Translations under genes and position numbers: made by a program
The notes under the pieces: model-generated
What the model was told of the DNA's origin: nothing
What the model saw: only the letters and a program-made list of their open reading frames with translations
Databases searched by the model: none
Part shown: piece after piece, positions 17,987 through 26,691 of the stretch
Numbering within the stretch: the stretch's first letter is position 1
How the letters are laid out: each line of letters starts with the position of its first letter
Source of the DNA: Pseudomonas sp. MYb185
GTDB taxonomy: Bacteria; Pseudomonadota; Gammaproteobacteria; Pseudomonadales; Pseudomonadaceae
Length of the DNA: 39,946 bases
Assembly: GCF_002979975.1 (NCBI RefSeq)
Contig: NZ_PCQD01000020.1
Coordinates: forward strand, 1 to 39,946
Direction: 5' to 3'

Positions 17987-18840
17987 TATTGTGCTCCGGA
18001 GGCCACATCGGCCTCATTCAGGAAGTTGTCGACCAGCTTGTTGAAGCGGGAGGCATGCTCGATCTGGGTCCAGTGACCGCACTCGCCGAACACATGCAGT
18101 TGCGCCCGCTGAATGAGGTTGGCCAGGTCCAGTGACGCCTGCAGCGGAATGACCTGATCCTCGCGACCATGAATGATCAACGTCTCATGCGGTAACCGGC
18201 GGATATCCGCTGGATCGCTGGCCAGGCCATCCACCCAGCGCTGCCGCGGCGCCGGGAACATCGCCGTAAAGGACTCCTGGAAGCCCGGGCGAATGCTGGC
18301 CTGGTAGCGCAGCTCGGCCAGCTCGTCGGTGACCAGTGCCCGGTCATGGGCAAACACATCCATCAGCCGACGCATGTTGTCGAACGAGGGCTGGTAGCCC
18401 CAGACCGCATCCAGGCCGGCGGTCAGCGGAAAGCTGACGCCGACACTGCCCATCAGCACCAGCCGGCGGACCCGCTGCGGATGCTGAATCGCCAGCGCCA
18501 GGGCCAACGCGCCGCCGAACGAGTTACCCACCAGGTCGGCCTGCTCGATCGCCAGGGCGTCGAGCAGGCCGATGGCGTGATCGACCCACAACTGACGATG
18601 GTAATCGGGTAGCTCCGGACGGGCGCTGTAGCCAAAACCCAGCATGTCCGGTGCTATCACCCGACGGCTTTTCGCCAACGCCGGTATCGCCAGCCGCCAG
18701 TTGGCCCAGGCGGTGACACCCGGCCCCGAGCCGTGAATCAGCATGACCGGGAAACCCTCGCCCTGGTCGTGGTAATTGGTGGCGTAGCCGTTGGCCTGGA
18801 TGCTGAGGCCGATTTCGGGACTGTTCGGTTCTGCGTTCAT
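17986..18840 (-). CDS. dmpD: 2-hydroxymuconate-semialdehyde hydrolase DmpD
   Basis: This 284-residue alpha/beta-hydrolase splits 2-hydroxymuconate semialdehyde to formate and 2-hydroxypenta-2,4-dienoate, or acetate for methyl-substituted ring products. The oxyanion-loop motif HGSGPGVTAWANWR, nucleophile elbow VGNSFGG (Ser), acid region HGREDQVIPL and the catalytic His in FGECGHWTQIEH are all visible. The ATG at 18838-18840 was chosen because the protein then starts like known DmpD proteins; longer in-frame starts would run into dmpC. The dmpC stop lies 8 bp upstream. Confidence 0.96.
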   Translation of the reverse strand: MNAEPNSPEIGLSIQANGYATNYHDQGEGFPVMLIHGSGPGVTAWANWRLAIPALAKSRRVIAPDMLGFGYSARPELPDYHRQLWVDHAIGLLDALAIEQADLVGNSFGGALALALAIQHPQRVRRLVLMGSVGVSFPLTAGLDAVWGYQPSFDNMRRLMDVFAHDRALVTDELAELRYQASIRPGFQESFTAMFPAPRQRWVDGLASDPADIRRLPHETLIIHGREDQVIPLQASLDLANLIQRAQLHVFGECGHWTQIEHASRFNKLVDNFLNEADVASGAQ

Positions 18841-18848
18841 GACAGGAC

Positions 18849-20309
18849 TCACAACTTGATACAGACGTTTTTCATCTCGCTGTAGAACTCCAGCGAATGC
18901 ACACCGCCCTCGCGACCGATACCCGATTGCTTGCTGCCACCGAAGGCGGTGCGCAGATCGCGCAGGAACCAGCTGTTGACCCAGACGATGCCGGCTTCCA
19001 GCTGACCGCTGACGCGGTGGGCCCGGGACACGTTCTCGGTCCACAGGGTGGCGGACAGGCCATAGGGCAGGCTGTTGGCCAGTTCGACGACTTCCTCCTC
19101 CGTATCGAACGGACGGATATGGCAGCAGGGCCCGAAGATCTCCTCGGTCACCACCGCCGAGTCATCCGCCAGACCGGTCCAGATGGTCGGCTGGACGAAA
19201 GCGCCGTTGGCCAGCTCACCGGGCATCTGCGGTACACCGCCACCGGTGACCACGGTGGCGCCATCCTCGACCGCCTTGCGGTAATAGGACAGCACCTTGT
19301 CGCGGTGCTTGTGACTGACCAGCGGCCCCATGTTGGCGCTGGCATCGTTCGGCTCACCGACCTTGAGACTCTCCGCCCCGGCCTTGAGGCGGGCGACGAA
19401 CTCGTCGAAGATCGGCCGCTGCACGTACACCCGCTCGGTACCCAGGCAGACCTGGCCGCAGTTGAGGAAGGCCGAACGCATGGTGCCCTCGATGGCCTTG
19501 TCCAGGTCGCAGTCGGCGAACACCACACTGGCGTTCTTGCCGCCCAGCTCCAGCGACACCTGACGTACGCCCTTGGCCGCGGCGCGCATGATGATCTCGC
19601 CGGTGCGTGTTTCACCGGTGAAGGTCACCCCATCCACGTCCGGGTGCTCGGTGAGGAAGGCACCGGCCGAATCGCCACCGAAACCATGCACCACGTTGTA
19701 GACGCCATCCGGCACACCGGCATCCTTCATCACCTGCCCCAGCAAGGCAGTGGTGGTGGGCGTTTCTTCCGAGGGCTTGACCACCACGGTGTTGCCACAG
19801 GCCAGTGCCGGGCCGACCTTCCAGGTCATCAGCAGCAGCGGCAGGTTCCATGGGCTGACCACCGCGATCACCCCCTTGGGCCGGCGTACCGCGTAGTTGA
19901 TCGCGCCCGTACCATCCGGGGTGGCCATCTCGAAGGCCTCGGTGGAGACGTTCTTGATCAGGTCGGCGAACACCTTGAAGTTGGCGGCGCCGCGGGGGAT
20001 ATCCACATGACTGGCCATGGCCTTCGGCTTGCCGGTGTCCTGGCACTCGGCTTCCAGGAACTCATCGAAGCGGGCGTTGATACCGTCAGCTACCCTGTGC
20101 AGGATCGCCGCCCGCTCATCGATGGTCATCCTGCCCCAGGGGCCTTTCAGTGCCGCGCGGGCAGCCCTGACGGCAGCATCCACTTCCTCGCGACCTGCCT
20201 CGTGGACCTGGGCGATGAGCTGGCCGTTGACCGGGTTGACGTTGTCGAACATCCGGCCACTGGCGGAGCCAACGTATTCGCCATTGATGTAATGCTTGAT
20301 TTCTTTCAT
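18849..20309 (-). CDS. dmpC: 2-hydroxymuconate-semialdehyde dehydrogenase DmpC
   Basis: This 486-residue NAD-dependent aldehyde dehydrogenase oxidises 2-hydroxymuconate semialdehyde to 2-hydroxymuconate, opening the oxalocrotonate branch used for unsubstituted and para-substituted phenols. Visible motifs are VSPWNLPLLLMTWKVGPALA, the general-base LELGGKN and the nucleophile region NCGQVCLGTERVYV. The end NVCIKL is typical of the family. Only a weak GAGAG ribosome binding site precedes the ATG (about 12 nt upstream, 21 bp after dmpB), in contrast to the strong sites of the genes further down. Confidence 0.97.
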   Translation of the reverse strand: MKEIKHYINGEYVGSASGRMFDNVNPVNGQLIAQVHEAGREEVDAAVRAARAALKGPWGRMTIDERAAILHRVADGINARFDEFLEAECQDTGKPKAMASHVDIPRGAANFKVFADLIKNVSTEAFEMATPDGTGAINYAVRRPKGVIAVVSPWNLPLLLMTWKVGPALACGNTVVVKPSEETPTTTALLGQVMKDAGVPDGVYNVVHGFGGDSAGAFLTEHPDVDGVTFTGETRTGEIIMRAAAKGVRQVSLELGGKNASVVFADCDLDKAIEGTMRSAFLNCGQVCLGTERVYVQRPIFDEFVARLKAGAESLKVGEPNDASANMGPLVSHKHRDKVLSYYRKAVEDGATVVTGGGVPQMPGELANGAFVQPTIWTGLADDSAVVTEEIFGPCCHIRPFDTEEEVVELANSLPYGLSATLWTENVSRAHRVSGQLEAGIVWVNSWFLRDLRTAFGGSKQSGIGREGGVHSLEFYSEMKNVCIKL

Positions 20310-20330
20310 AGCTGCACGGCTCTCGATTGT

Positions 20331-21254
20331 TCAGGTCAATACGGTGAGGAAGCGCTCATTGAGCTGGCGGTCGTGATAGAAGATCGCCTTGCCCAGTTCG
20401 TTCGCCGTCCAGGTCACCGGCTTGTGGTCGGGATAGATGTAGTCACCACCGGCAAACACTTCATTGCGATTGCCCGACGGGTCGAAGAAGTAGATGGTCT
20501 TGCCATGGGTCAGCCCATGGCGGGTCGGACCGATATCGATGGAGGTGTCGGTCATGGAGATCAGGTCGGCGGCACGCAGCACGTCCTCCCAGGTGTCCAG
20601 GAAGAAGGACGCGTGGTGGAACTGGTTCTTCTGCGGGCTGAAGATGAAGGCCACATCGTGGGCCTTGTTGGTCAGGGTCATGAACTGCGCGACCCGCTCG
20701 CCGTTCTCGTCGATGACCTGCTCGGCCAGATAGAAGCCCAGCACGTTGACCAGCAGGTCGTAGGTGGCCGGCAACTCGTCGCCATACAGCAGGCAATGGT
20801 CGAAGCGTACCGCACGCATGCCACGCAGGCCGCGCGGCCAGGCTTCCGGATTGATCTCCTGGATGCCCCACTTGCCGGTGTACTCCTTCTCCGCATACAG
20901 CTCGAAGGTATGCCCGCTGGGCAGCTGGAAGCTGACGCGACGACCACAGCCGTTCAGTTCGCCGGCGGGAATATTCTCGACCAGGCAGCCCCACTCACGC
21001 AGCTCCTGCTCCAGACCCTGCAGGGTTTGCTCGTCGACCACCTTGAAGCCCATGAAGTCCATGCCCGGCTCATCGGCCTGGCGCAGCACCACGGAGAACT
21101 TGTCGACTTCGGTCCAGGCCTTGAGATAGACCCGCCCCTGCTCATCGCGATCGGTTTCGATCAGGCCAACCAGACCACAGTAGTGTTCCACTGCCTTGTC
21201 CATGTCCAGCACGCGAATCTGGACATGCCCGGGACGCATTACACCTTTTTTCAT
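20331..21254 (-). CDS. dmpB: Catechol 2,3-dioxygenase DmpB
   Basis: This 307-residue extradiol dioxygenase opens the catechol ring to yellow 2-hydroxymuconate semialdehyde. The iron ligands fall at the canonical positions: His153 (FDHCLLYG), His214 (FHHASFFLD) and Glu265 ([10 protein letters not shown]). The length equals that of XylE/DmpB. The ATG at 21252-21254 with GAGG 8 nt upstream gives the family start [16 protein letters not shown] three codons earlier is in frame but badly placed relative to the ribosome binding site. It follows the dmpQ ferredoxin gene, whose product keeps its iron reduced. Confidence 0.98.
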   Translation of the reverse strand: MKKGVMRPGHVQIRVLDMDKAVEHYCGLVGLIETDRDEQGRVYLKAWTEVDKFSVVLRQADEPGMDFMGFKVVDEQTLQGLEQELREWGCLVENIPAGELNGCGRRVSFQLPSGHTFELYAEKEYTGKWGIQEINPEAWPRGLRGMRAVRFDHCLLYGDELPATYDLLVNVLGFYLAEQVIDENGERVAQFMTLTNKAHDVAFIFSPQKNQFHHASFFLDTWEDVLRAADLISMTDTSIDIGPTRHGLTHGKTIYFFDPSGNRNEVFAGGDYIYPDHKPVTWTANELGKAIFYHDRQLNERFLTVLT

Positions 21255-21276
21255 GACACTCACCTCATTGAATTTA

Positions 21277-21600
21277 TTATTGAATTTGCTGCTGGGTCAT
21301 GACCGGCACATCAGATGGCCGGTATTCGAACGTCAGATCACTCAGCGGATACACCCGGCAGGCCAATACCTGACCCCGGCAACGCGCCTCGCCGTTCACA
21401 TGCTTCTTGCTCATCGGCCCACACTCGAACGCGCCACTGCATATCTGCACCTTGCACAGGCCGCAGCCGCCGCCACGGCAGCCGACGGGAATGGCGCACT
21501 TGCCGGTCTGCTCCATGGCCTTGAGCAGTGACTGCCGGGGCTGGCAGCGGAACCGTCGGCCGGTGGCCAACTCGGTAATCTCGAATGTGTCAGTCTTCAT
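21277..21600 (-). CDS. dmpQ: [2Fe-2S] plant-type ferredoxin DmpQ
   Basis: This 107-residue ferredoxin is of the XylT/DmpQ type, which re-reduces the iron of catechol 2,3-dioxygenase when it is oxidised by substituted catechols. Cluster ligands lie in [12 protein letters not shown] and the later LACRVYP cysteine. It sits directly upstream of dmpB, as in known operons. The 103-bp gap before it, after dmpP, is the largest inside the operon and separates the hydroxylase genes from the meta-cleavage genes. Confidence 0.95.
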   Translation of the reverse strand: MKTDTFEITELATGRRFRCQPRQSLLKAMEQTGKCAIPVGCRGGGCGLCKVQICSGAFECGPMSKKHVNGEARCRGQVLACRVYPLSDLTFEYRPSDVPVMTQQQIQ

Positions 21601-21703
21601 TGTTGTTCTCGACTGCTGTTCATCATCGGTTGTCCCAGTCTGCGGGGGATCACCGGGCCCGTGCTATCGAACCGGCGCAGGCGCTGGTGTGCCCGCGCAG
21701 GTT

Positions 21704-22765
21704 TCAGATGCGCTTGAACAAGGCCGAGCGCTGGACCTCACCGGCGCCGTCGGCAGCGGTGTAGAAGCGCTCCATGAAAATGTCGCGCTCGAACAGCCGG
21801 CCTTGCATCAGGGTGGTGATGGCGGCATCGATCATCGGTGGCGGCCCGCACAGGTACGCCTTGTGGCCAGTGAAGCGACCGTCGAAGTGCTGCTTCGCCG
21901 CGTCGTGCACGAAGCCACGAAAGCCACTCCACTGGGTATCTTCCGCCGCCTGACTGAGCGCCGGTACATAGGTGAAGTTGGCGTGCTCGGTCGCCAGGCG
22001 TTCGAACAGGTCGCTGTTGTACAACTCGGCGCGGTTGCGCGCACCCTGGAACAGGGTGATCTGTCGGGCATCCCCCTGCTCCAGCAGATCCAGGATCATC
22101 GACTGGGGGCTGGACAGGCCCGAACCACCGGCGATGAAGATCAGATCCCCCGGCTGCGACGTTCGCACGAAGAACATTCCGTAGGGACCGGAGATGTGCA
22201 GCCGGTCACCAACCTTGAGCTGTTGATGTACCCAGGTGGTAGCCGCGCCGCCTTCGACCCAGCGCACATGCAACTCCACCTCGTCCGGCCGGCTCGGCGG
22301 ATTGGCCAGCGAGAACGCCCGACTACCCTCGATGCCCGGCAGCTCCAGGTTGACGTACTGTCCGGACTGGAAGGTCATCGGCCGGTCGAGTTTCAGGTGC
22401 ACGCCCTTGATGGTCGGCGACAGATCGACCAGCGCCGTGACGGTAGCCTGGTAGTCTTCGACCGCATGCCCTGCGAAGTCCTCATCCACATCGATATCCG
22501 CCTCGATGGTGGCGTCGCTGTGGACCGTGGCGCAGCAGGCCAGCACCTTGCCTTCCTCGCGCTCGACGTCCATCAGGGCAAAGGGCGAGGCCTCGCCGAT
22601 ATCCACTTCGCCCTCGACCACCTGCACCTTGCAGGTGGCGCAGGTCCCGTGGCCGCAGGCGAATGGCAACCACACGCCCTGGCGCAGCGCAGCCTGCAGA
22701 ATGGTCTGGCCGTCTTCGACGTCGATCTGCTCGCCGGTCGGTTCAATGGTGACGGTGTAGCTCAT
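21704..22765 (-). CDS. dmpP: Phenol hydroxylase reductase component DmpP (P5)
   Basis: This 353-residue NADH:acceptor reductase passes electrons to the di-iron oxygenase. An N-terminal [2Fe-2S] domain (CGHGTCATCKV plus a later Cys in LACCATVHSD) is followed by an FAD domain (SRAFSLANPP) and a nucleotide domain (GGSGLSSPQSM, YLCGPPPMID). The ATG at 22763-22765 gives the family N-terminus MSYTVTIEPTGEQID. Longer in-frame starts overlap dmpO. It begins 10 bp after the dmpO stop codon. Confidence 0.97.
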   Translation of the reverse strand: MSYTVTIEPTGEQIDVEDGQTILQAALRQGVWLPFACGHGTCATCKVQVVEGEVDIGEASPFALMDVEREEGKVLACCATVHSDATIEADIDVDEDFAGHAVEDYQATVTALVDLSPTIKGVHLKLDRPMTFQSGQYVNLELPGIEGSRAFSLANPPSRPDEVELHVRWVEGGAATTWVHQQLKVGDRLHISGPYGMFFVRTSQPGDLIFIAGGSGLSSPQSMILDLLEQGDARQITLFQGARNRAELYNSDLFERLATEHANFTYVPALSQAAEDTQWSGFRGFVHDAAKQHFDGRFTGHKAYLCGPPPMIDAAITTLMQGRLFERDIFMERFYTAADGAGEVQRSALFKRI

Positions 22766-22775
22766 GGCGATATCC

Positions 22776-23135
22776 TCAGCTGCAGGAGCCGGCAAGGCCA
22801 TCGAGGCCGGGGGTGTCCAGACGCAGCATGTCCTTGTGCCGCAGGCCATTGGCCTGCAGGTCAGCGTCGAAGTCGGGCTGGAATGGCTGGCCATTCAGAT
22901 ACCAGACGGCATTGCGCAGGTCGGCCGCGGCGCTATCCGGATGGGCGGCGATAGCCGGGCGCAGTATCTGATCGATCAGCTCGGCAAAGGTCAGGGTCGG
23001 CGATACCAGCAGCGCGAAAGGCGAGCAATACATCAGATGGCGGTCCCAGCCGATATACAGCAGCTGGTTGCCATTGAAGTTTTCCTGCCGATCCAGCGGT
23101 GCGAACTGGTAGGCGCCTATGGATTTGATGGTCAT
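22776..23135 (-). CDS. dmpO: Phenol hydroxylase subunit DmpO (P4)
   Basis: This 119-residue small subunit (gamma) of the multicomponent phenol hydroxylase belongs to the (LNO)2 oxygenase. It starts MTIKSIGAYQFAPLDRQENF and contains YIGWDRHLMYCSPFALLV, both typical of the family. It lies 44 bp after dmpN and 10 bp before dmpP. No catalytic residues are expected, since the di-iron centre is in DmpN. Confidence 0.95.
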   Translation of the reverse strand: MTIKSIGAYQFAPLDRQENFNGNQLLYIGWDRHLMYCSPFALLVSPTLTFAELIDQILRPAIAAHPDSAAADLRNAVWYLNGQPFQPDFDADLQANGLRHKDMLRLDTPGLDGLAGSCS

Positions 23136-23179
23136 GGGTTTATCCTCTTGTTCTTGGAATCAGGCTCTGGCTGGCTTGA

Positions 23180-24718
23180 TCAGACCGCACGGGATGGCTG
23201 TTCGGTGGCCGGTCTGGCTTTCTGCCAGGCCTGCCAGCGGCGATGGTCCGGCGACCCCAGATACTCGAAATTGTCCTCGCCGATATTGATCCGGTAGTAG
23301 TCGCGCACCACGCTTTCCACGTCGCTGCCTTCGCAGTTGCCCTGGTAGATCTGGTGTACCGGCAGCCAGGCCTGCACATACTTCTGCGGCTCGTTGCGGA
23401 AGATGTCGCAACAGCCATCGGAACAGAAGTGGTAGCGTTCCCCCTCATGCACATGGCTGCGGTGACTCAGGGTGGTGGGATCGCCAGGCTCGGTGAAGAT
23501 CACCGGAATCTGACAGACCTGACACAACTGCGGCAGGGTGCCGTTGTAGAAACGCTCGCCCTTTTCCTGCTGCTCGCGCCAGAAGGTGAAACGGGCACGG
23601 TAGTATTTGTCGAAGGTCTCGGGATACTTCTCCGACAGCCAGTCCATCTCCTCGTCCGACGGCATCCAGGTATGGAAGTTGGTGGCCTGGCTGTACTGGT
23701 AGAAAGTCGCCCAGGTCTGGTGCGATACATGCTGTTTGGCCTCGGCGCACTGCTCGACATATTTCGGCGGTCGGATGCCATAGCGCTCCAGATCCTTGAA
23801 CAGCGCACCGCCGGCCTGCTCGAAGTAGACTTCCCAGGCCTCGGCCCAGGACATCACCTTGTTCGGCAGCATGTAGTCCATCATCATCCCGACCAGAGAC
23901 AGCAGCCGGTTGCCACGCCAGAACCACTTGTCGATCCACTGCTGGATGATCGGTACGTTGTCCTCATGCTGCTCCAGCAGGAACTTGATCACCTCCAGCC
24001 CCAGGGTCATGTGCCGTGCCTCGTCGGACTGCGCCGAGAAACCGAAGGTCACCGTGGCCATGTCGCCGTTGTAGGCGGCGCCGGACATGAAGGGTACGAA
24101 CAGCAGGTTGGTCAGCACGTACTCGAAGGAGAACGAGATCGCGGTGAGAAACTCGAAGGGACCGGCCGAACGCGCATCGTCGAAGAACGACTTGGGTACC
24201 GACAGGAACCACACCCGGTCATGCATGTGCGAGAAGTCGTGCAGCCCATTGAAGTGCTTGTTGTAGTGACTCATGGCATGCACCTGAGTCTGCACGTGGC
24301 GTAGCTCGTCGATCGCCTGCATCTGGCAGGCGACCCGCGCACCCGCTCCGCTGAAGTGCCGGCCAACCCGGGCAAAACCCTGGAACGCCTGGTATTCGCA
24401 GGGGCTGATGCCGCCGAGGAAGAGCTTCAGGGCGTTGACATAACGGGCGTCGGAAATACTCTGCTGACCATTGTTCTGGGCGAAGGCATCCAGTACCGCA
24501 TAGAGTTTCTTCTCTTTCTCGGCCTGGTACTTCCAGTAGGTGTCCATGGTCAGGCGGAACGGATCCTCCCACTTGTCCCAGTCGGTGATCTTGATGCCCT
24601 CGAAATGCTCGTAGGGATAGATGTCCTCCTTCTTCTGGTAGCTGGGCTCCCAGTCCAGGTTGCGGGTCAGGTAGTGATATCTGTCCTTGAGACCGAGTTT
24701 CTTCTTCTTGATTGTCAT
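23180..24718 (-). CDS. dmpN: Phenol hydroxylase large oxygenase subunit DmpN (P3)
   Basis: This 512-residue alpha subunit carries the di-iron centre that hydroxylates phenol to catechol. The two EX2H iron-binding motifs are seen in QAIDELRHVQTQ and AQSDEARHMTLG. The C-terminal part has cysteine pairs LCQVCQ and CSDGCCD, matching the zinc-binding region of phenol hydroxylases. The ATG at 24716-24718 gives the family start MTIKKKKLGLKDRYHYLTRN. An in-frame upstream extension overlaps dmpM and was discarded. It begins 14 bp after dmpM, consistent with stoichiometric synthesis. Confidence 0.97.
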   Translation of the reverse strand: MTIKKKKLGLKDRYHYLTRNLDWEPSYQKKEDIYPYEHFEGIKITDWDKWEDPFRLTMDTYWKYQAEKEKKLYAVLDAFAQNNGQQSISDARYVNALKLFLGGISPCEYQAFQGFARVGRHFSGAGARVACQMQAIDELRHVQTQVHAMSHYNKHFNGLHDFSHMHDRVWFLSVPKSFFDDARSAGPFEFLTAISFSFEYVLTNLLFVPFMSGAAYNGDMATVTFGFSAQSDEARHMTLGLEVIKFLLEQHEDNVPIIQQWIDKWFWRGNRLLSLVGMMMDYMLPNKVMSWAEAWEVYFEQAGGALFKDLERYGIRPPKYVEQCAEAKQHVSHQTWATFYQYSQATNFHTWMPSDEEMDWLSEKYPETFDKYYRARFTFWREQQEKGERFYNGTLPQLCQVCQIPVIFTEPGDPTTLSHRSHVHEGERYHFCSDGCCDIFRNEPQKYVQAWLPVHQIYQGNCEGSDVESVVRDYYRINIGEDNFEYLGSPDHRRWQAWQKARPATEQPSRAV

Positions 24719-24732
24719 GGCATGTTCTCCGA

Positions 24733-25002
24733 TCAGTTCTTCCACTCGAGGACGAAACGCTCGTCGTCCTCGTCGACGTTGCCGCCGATGGTGATTACAT
24801 CCAGCATCATTTCCTGCACATCCCATTCGCGGCCGAGCTTCTGCTCCATGGTGTCGCGACGGATTTCCAGGCGGCCTTCGGCCTCGATGCGTACCATCGC
24901 CGGCTGGCGCTGCACGACCGCGTGGGGGTTGTCTTCGACGATGGCATCCACCAGGTAGCGGGCGTTGTCGTTGTCCTGCAGGGCGATATAAACGAGTGAC
25001 AT
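24733..25002 (-). CDS. dmpM: Phenol hydroxylase effector subunit DmpM (P2)
   Basis: This 89-residue cofactor-free regulatory protein (MmoB/DmpM family) binds the oxygenase and is required for turnover. It starts MSLVYIALQDNDNARYLVDA and includes AMVRIEAEGRLEI and the conserved WDVQEMMLDVITIGGNV. It lies between dmpL (12-bp gap) and dmpN (14-bp gap). Confidence 0.96.
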   Translation of the reverse strand: MSLVYIALQDNDNARYLVDAIVEDNPHAVVQRQPAMVRIEAEGRLEIRRDTMEQKLGREWDVQEMMLDVITIGGNVDEDDERFVLEWKN

Positions 25003-25014
25003 GTCTGCTTCCTT

Positions 25015-26004
25015 TTACTGGTTGAACAGGCCGAGTTTCTTCAGCCGTGCGGCGAACTGCTCCTGAACCTCGGCCAGCGCGTCCTGGCCGGCACTGATCT
25101 GCGCCAGCGGCGCCAATGCCTCAATGACCCGCCCCTGCCAATGCTCGACCCAGGTCTCGATCTGCGCACGATTCTCGGCACGCTCGGCAGCGACGGTCTT
25201 GACCAGGGCATCCACCCAGCGGGAGGTTTCAGCGAACCAGCTACGCATGAATTCGGTGAGCATGCCGACCGCGCCAGCCCCCTCGGCACTCAGGGTTTCG
25301 TCGAACTTCTGATAGATCAGCGGGTACAGCAGGCCATCGCTGATCAGGTTCTGCACCAGCGTCAGCTCGAACCAGTCCTTGATCACCAGGCTGTCCTCCA
25401 CCAGACGGCGCAGGCCCTGCCATTCGGGAGCGTCCTGCCATAGCTGCCTGGCTGCATCCAGCGACTCGCCAGTGCCACCATCGAGCAGCAACCCGATACG
25501 TGACAGGTACTGGGCGATGCCCAGGCGGTCCATGGCATGGAAGATGTGCAACTGGGTAACCGTGGTGCCGAAGGCGTCGGCAGCGATACCACTGTTGTTC
25601 ATGTTGGCGCCCAGCTCGGCATGGCGCAGCGGTACCAGCACCTGCAGAATGGTCTCGCGCTGGCGCTCGCTCAGGCTTGCCAGCAGTCCGCGCTTCTCGC
25701 AGAAGCTATATTCGTGCTCGGTGGTTTCCTGCATCCGGGCACGGGTCTGCACATAGGTGCCGTAGTAGAACTGGCGCGGGTCGACCACGGCATACCAGTC
25801 ATCCATGTGCAAACAGGTACGCGCTGGGTCATTGAGCAGCTTGTCCGGCTGCCACAACGGTCGATAGTGGAAGTTGGTGGTCGCCTCGAGATCGAAGCTG
25901 GCCTCCTGGTAACGGCTGGCCGGCTTGTCGCCAAAGCGTCTGCGAATATGGCTGAAGGTCTGGCGGATCGGCTCCACCGAGTTGGTTTTGATTTCTATGC
26001 TCAT
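25015..26004 (-). CDS. dmpL: Phenol hydroxylase beta subunit DmpL (P1)
   Basis: This 329-residue ferritin-like subunit pairs with DmpN but does not hold iron. Phrases such as NFHYRPLWQPDKLLNDP, DPRQFYYGTYVQTRARMQE and LRHAELGANMNNSGIAADAF are characteristic of the family. It begins 36 bp after the dmpK stop codon. Length matches known DmpL proteins. Confidence 0.96.
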   Translation of the reverse strand: MSIEIKTNSVEPIRQTFSHIRRRFGDKPASRYQEASFDLEATTNFHYRPLWQPDKLLNDPARTCLHMDDWYAVVDPRQFYYGTYVQTRARMQETTEHEYSFCEKRGLLASLSERQRETILQVLVPLRHAELGANMNNSGIAADAFGTTVTQLHIFHAMDRLGIAQYLSRIGLLLDGGTGESLDAARQLWQDAPEWQGLRRLVEDSLVIKDWFELTLVQNLISDGLLYPLIYQKFDETLSAEGAGAVGMLTEFMRSWFAETSRWVDALVKTVAAERAENRAQIETWVEHWQGRVIEALAPLAQISAGQDALAEVQEQFAARLKKLGLFNQ

Positions 26005-26040
26005 CTTGACCGTACTCTATTGTTGTTGTGTTGTGCGGGG

Positions 26041-26307
26041 TCAGGCGGAGGGCGGCAAGCGACTGCCGGCTTCGCCGAAACGCCACTTGACCATGTCCTC
26101 GTCGACCTGACGTGCCATGGCCTCATCCATGTGGACGACACGGTTGTGTTTGCAGAATTGAACGAAGGCTGCCTGCGGCAGTACCAGCTCGACGAACAGG
26201 TCGGGATGACCAATGGCGAAGTCGAATTCGACGAAACGCGCGTCCGGCTCGCTGCGCACCCGAATCCAGCGGGTCATCTGATCGAAGGTTTGATGTGGTT
26301 GGCTCAT
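26041..26307 (-). CDS. dmpK: Phenol hydroxylase assembly protein DmpK (P0)
   Basis: This 88-residue first gene of the operon encodes the accessory P0 protein, which helps to assemble or activate the oxygenase, possibly in iron loading, and is not needed for catalysis itself. The conserved core is TRWIRVRSEPDARFVEFDFA and the end KWRFGEAGSRLPPSA. The ATG at 26305-26307 was chosen because it lies about 30 nt after the predicted sigma-54 transcription start near 26336. A longer in-frame start at 26409 would lie upstream of the promoter and is excluded. Confidence 0.93.
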   Translation of the reverse strand: MSQPHQTFDQMTRWIRVRSEPDARFVEFDFAIGHPDLFVELVLPQAAFVQFCKHNRVVHMDEAMARQVDEDMVKWRFGEAGSRLPPSA

Positions 26308-26347
26308 GGTGATTCCCGTGTGCTCATTGTTGTATGCCAAGCTCATT

Positions 26348-26362
26348 GCAATGGCTGTGCCA
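26348..26362 (-). promoter_or_regulatory. Sigma-54 promoter of the phenol operon (Po-type)
   Basis: On the minus strand TGGCAC (26362-26357), 5 bp, then TTGC (26351-26348) is an exact -24/-12 element, with the invariant GG and GC separated by 10 bp. It predicts transcription starting near 26336, about 30 nt before the dmpK ATG. Upstream lie an IHF consensus and two DmpR-type sites, the known architecture of Po. Confidence 0.95.
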
Positions 26363-26393
26363 CACACCCTCCCAGACCGCGCAGGACCCCGCG

Positions 26394-26406
26394 TAACCAT
26401 TTGATA
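26394..26406 (-). promoter_or_regulatory. IHF-binding site of the dmp operon promoter
   Basis: The minus strand reads TATCAAATGGTTA, a complete match to the IHF consensus WATCAANNNNTTR. It lies about 38 bp upstream of the -24 element and between it and the DmpR sites, where DNA bending would bring the activator to the polymerase. Confidence 0.75.
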
Positions 26407-26486
26407 CACATGAAAAAATCAATAGAAACCAGGGAAGCTGGGAGGTCCTGGCAGGCGCGCTGCGGTCCACCCGCAGCGGGGAGGTT

Positions 26487-26502
26487 TTGATGAATTGATC
26501 AA
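26487..26502. promoter_or_regulatory. DmpR upstream activating site, promoter-proximal, dmp operon side
   Basis: TTGATGAATTGATCAA matches the DmpR/XylR-type palindrome TTGATCAATTGATCAA at 15 of 16 positions. Its centre is about 158 bp upstream of the predicted dmpK transcription start. A second, weaker site is centred exactly 30 bp further upstream. Confidence 0.85.
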
Positions 26503-26516
26503 ACCGGTCGGGCGAA

Positions 26517-26532
26517 GTGCGCAAATGCTCAG
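26517..26532. promoter_or_regulatory. DmpR upstream activating site, distal, dmp operon side
   Basis: On the minus strand CTGAGCATTTGCGCAC matches the 16-bp DmpR palindrome at 10 positions. Taken alone this is weak. The centre-to-centre distance of 30 bp (three helical turns) to the strong proximal site, the same as in the second DmpR-type promoter, supports it. Confidence 0.6.
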
Positions 26533-26691
26533 CCAGGGTCCGGCAGCGGCCAGTCGATACCCTCCGGTTGAAATTTGGCTCCCGTTCAGGTAGACCATAA
26601 TGCCTCTGTGATCCGACACCCGATGTCTCATGGCAAGACAATGAGCCCGCCATCCCCTACAACAACAAAACCTGACCGGGGCGAAAAAACG

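Noticed and set aside
18897..21302. 801-codon open frame on the plus strand across dmpC and dmpB
   Set aside because: It is a shadow of the minus-strand dmpB and dmpC genes, which have all catalytic residues.
26308..26409. N-terminal extension of dmpK
   Set aside because: The longer start lies upstream of the predicted sigma-54 transcription start near 26336 and would not be on the mRNA.
26560..26620. Possible sigma-70 promoter for dmpR (TTGGCT ... CATAAT)
   Set aside because: The two hexamers are only 15 bp apart and the alternative pairings give worse matches, so it was not listed as a feature.
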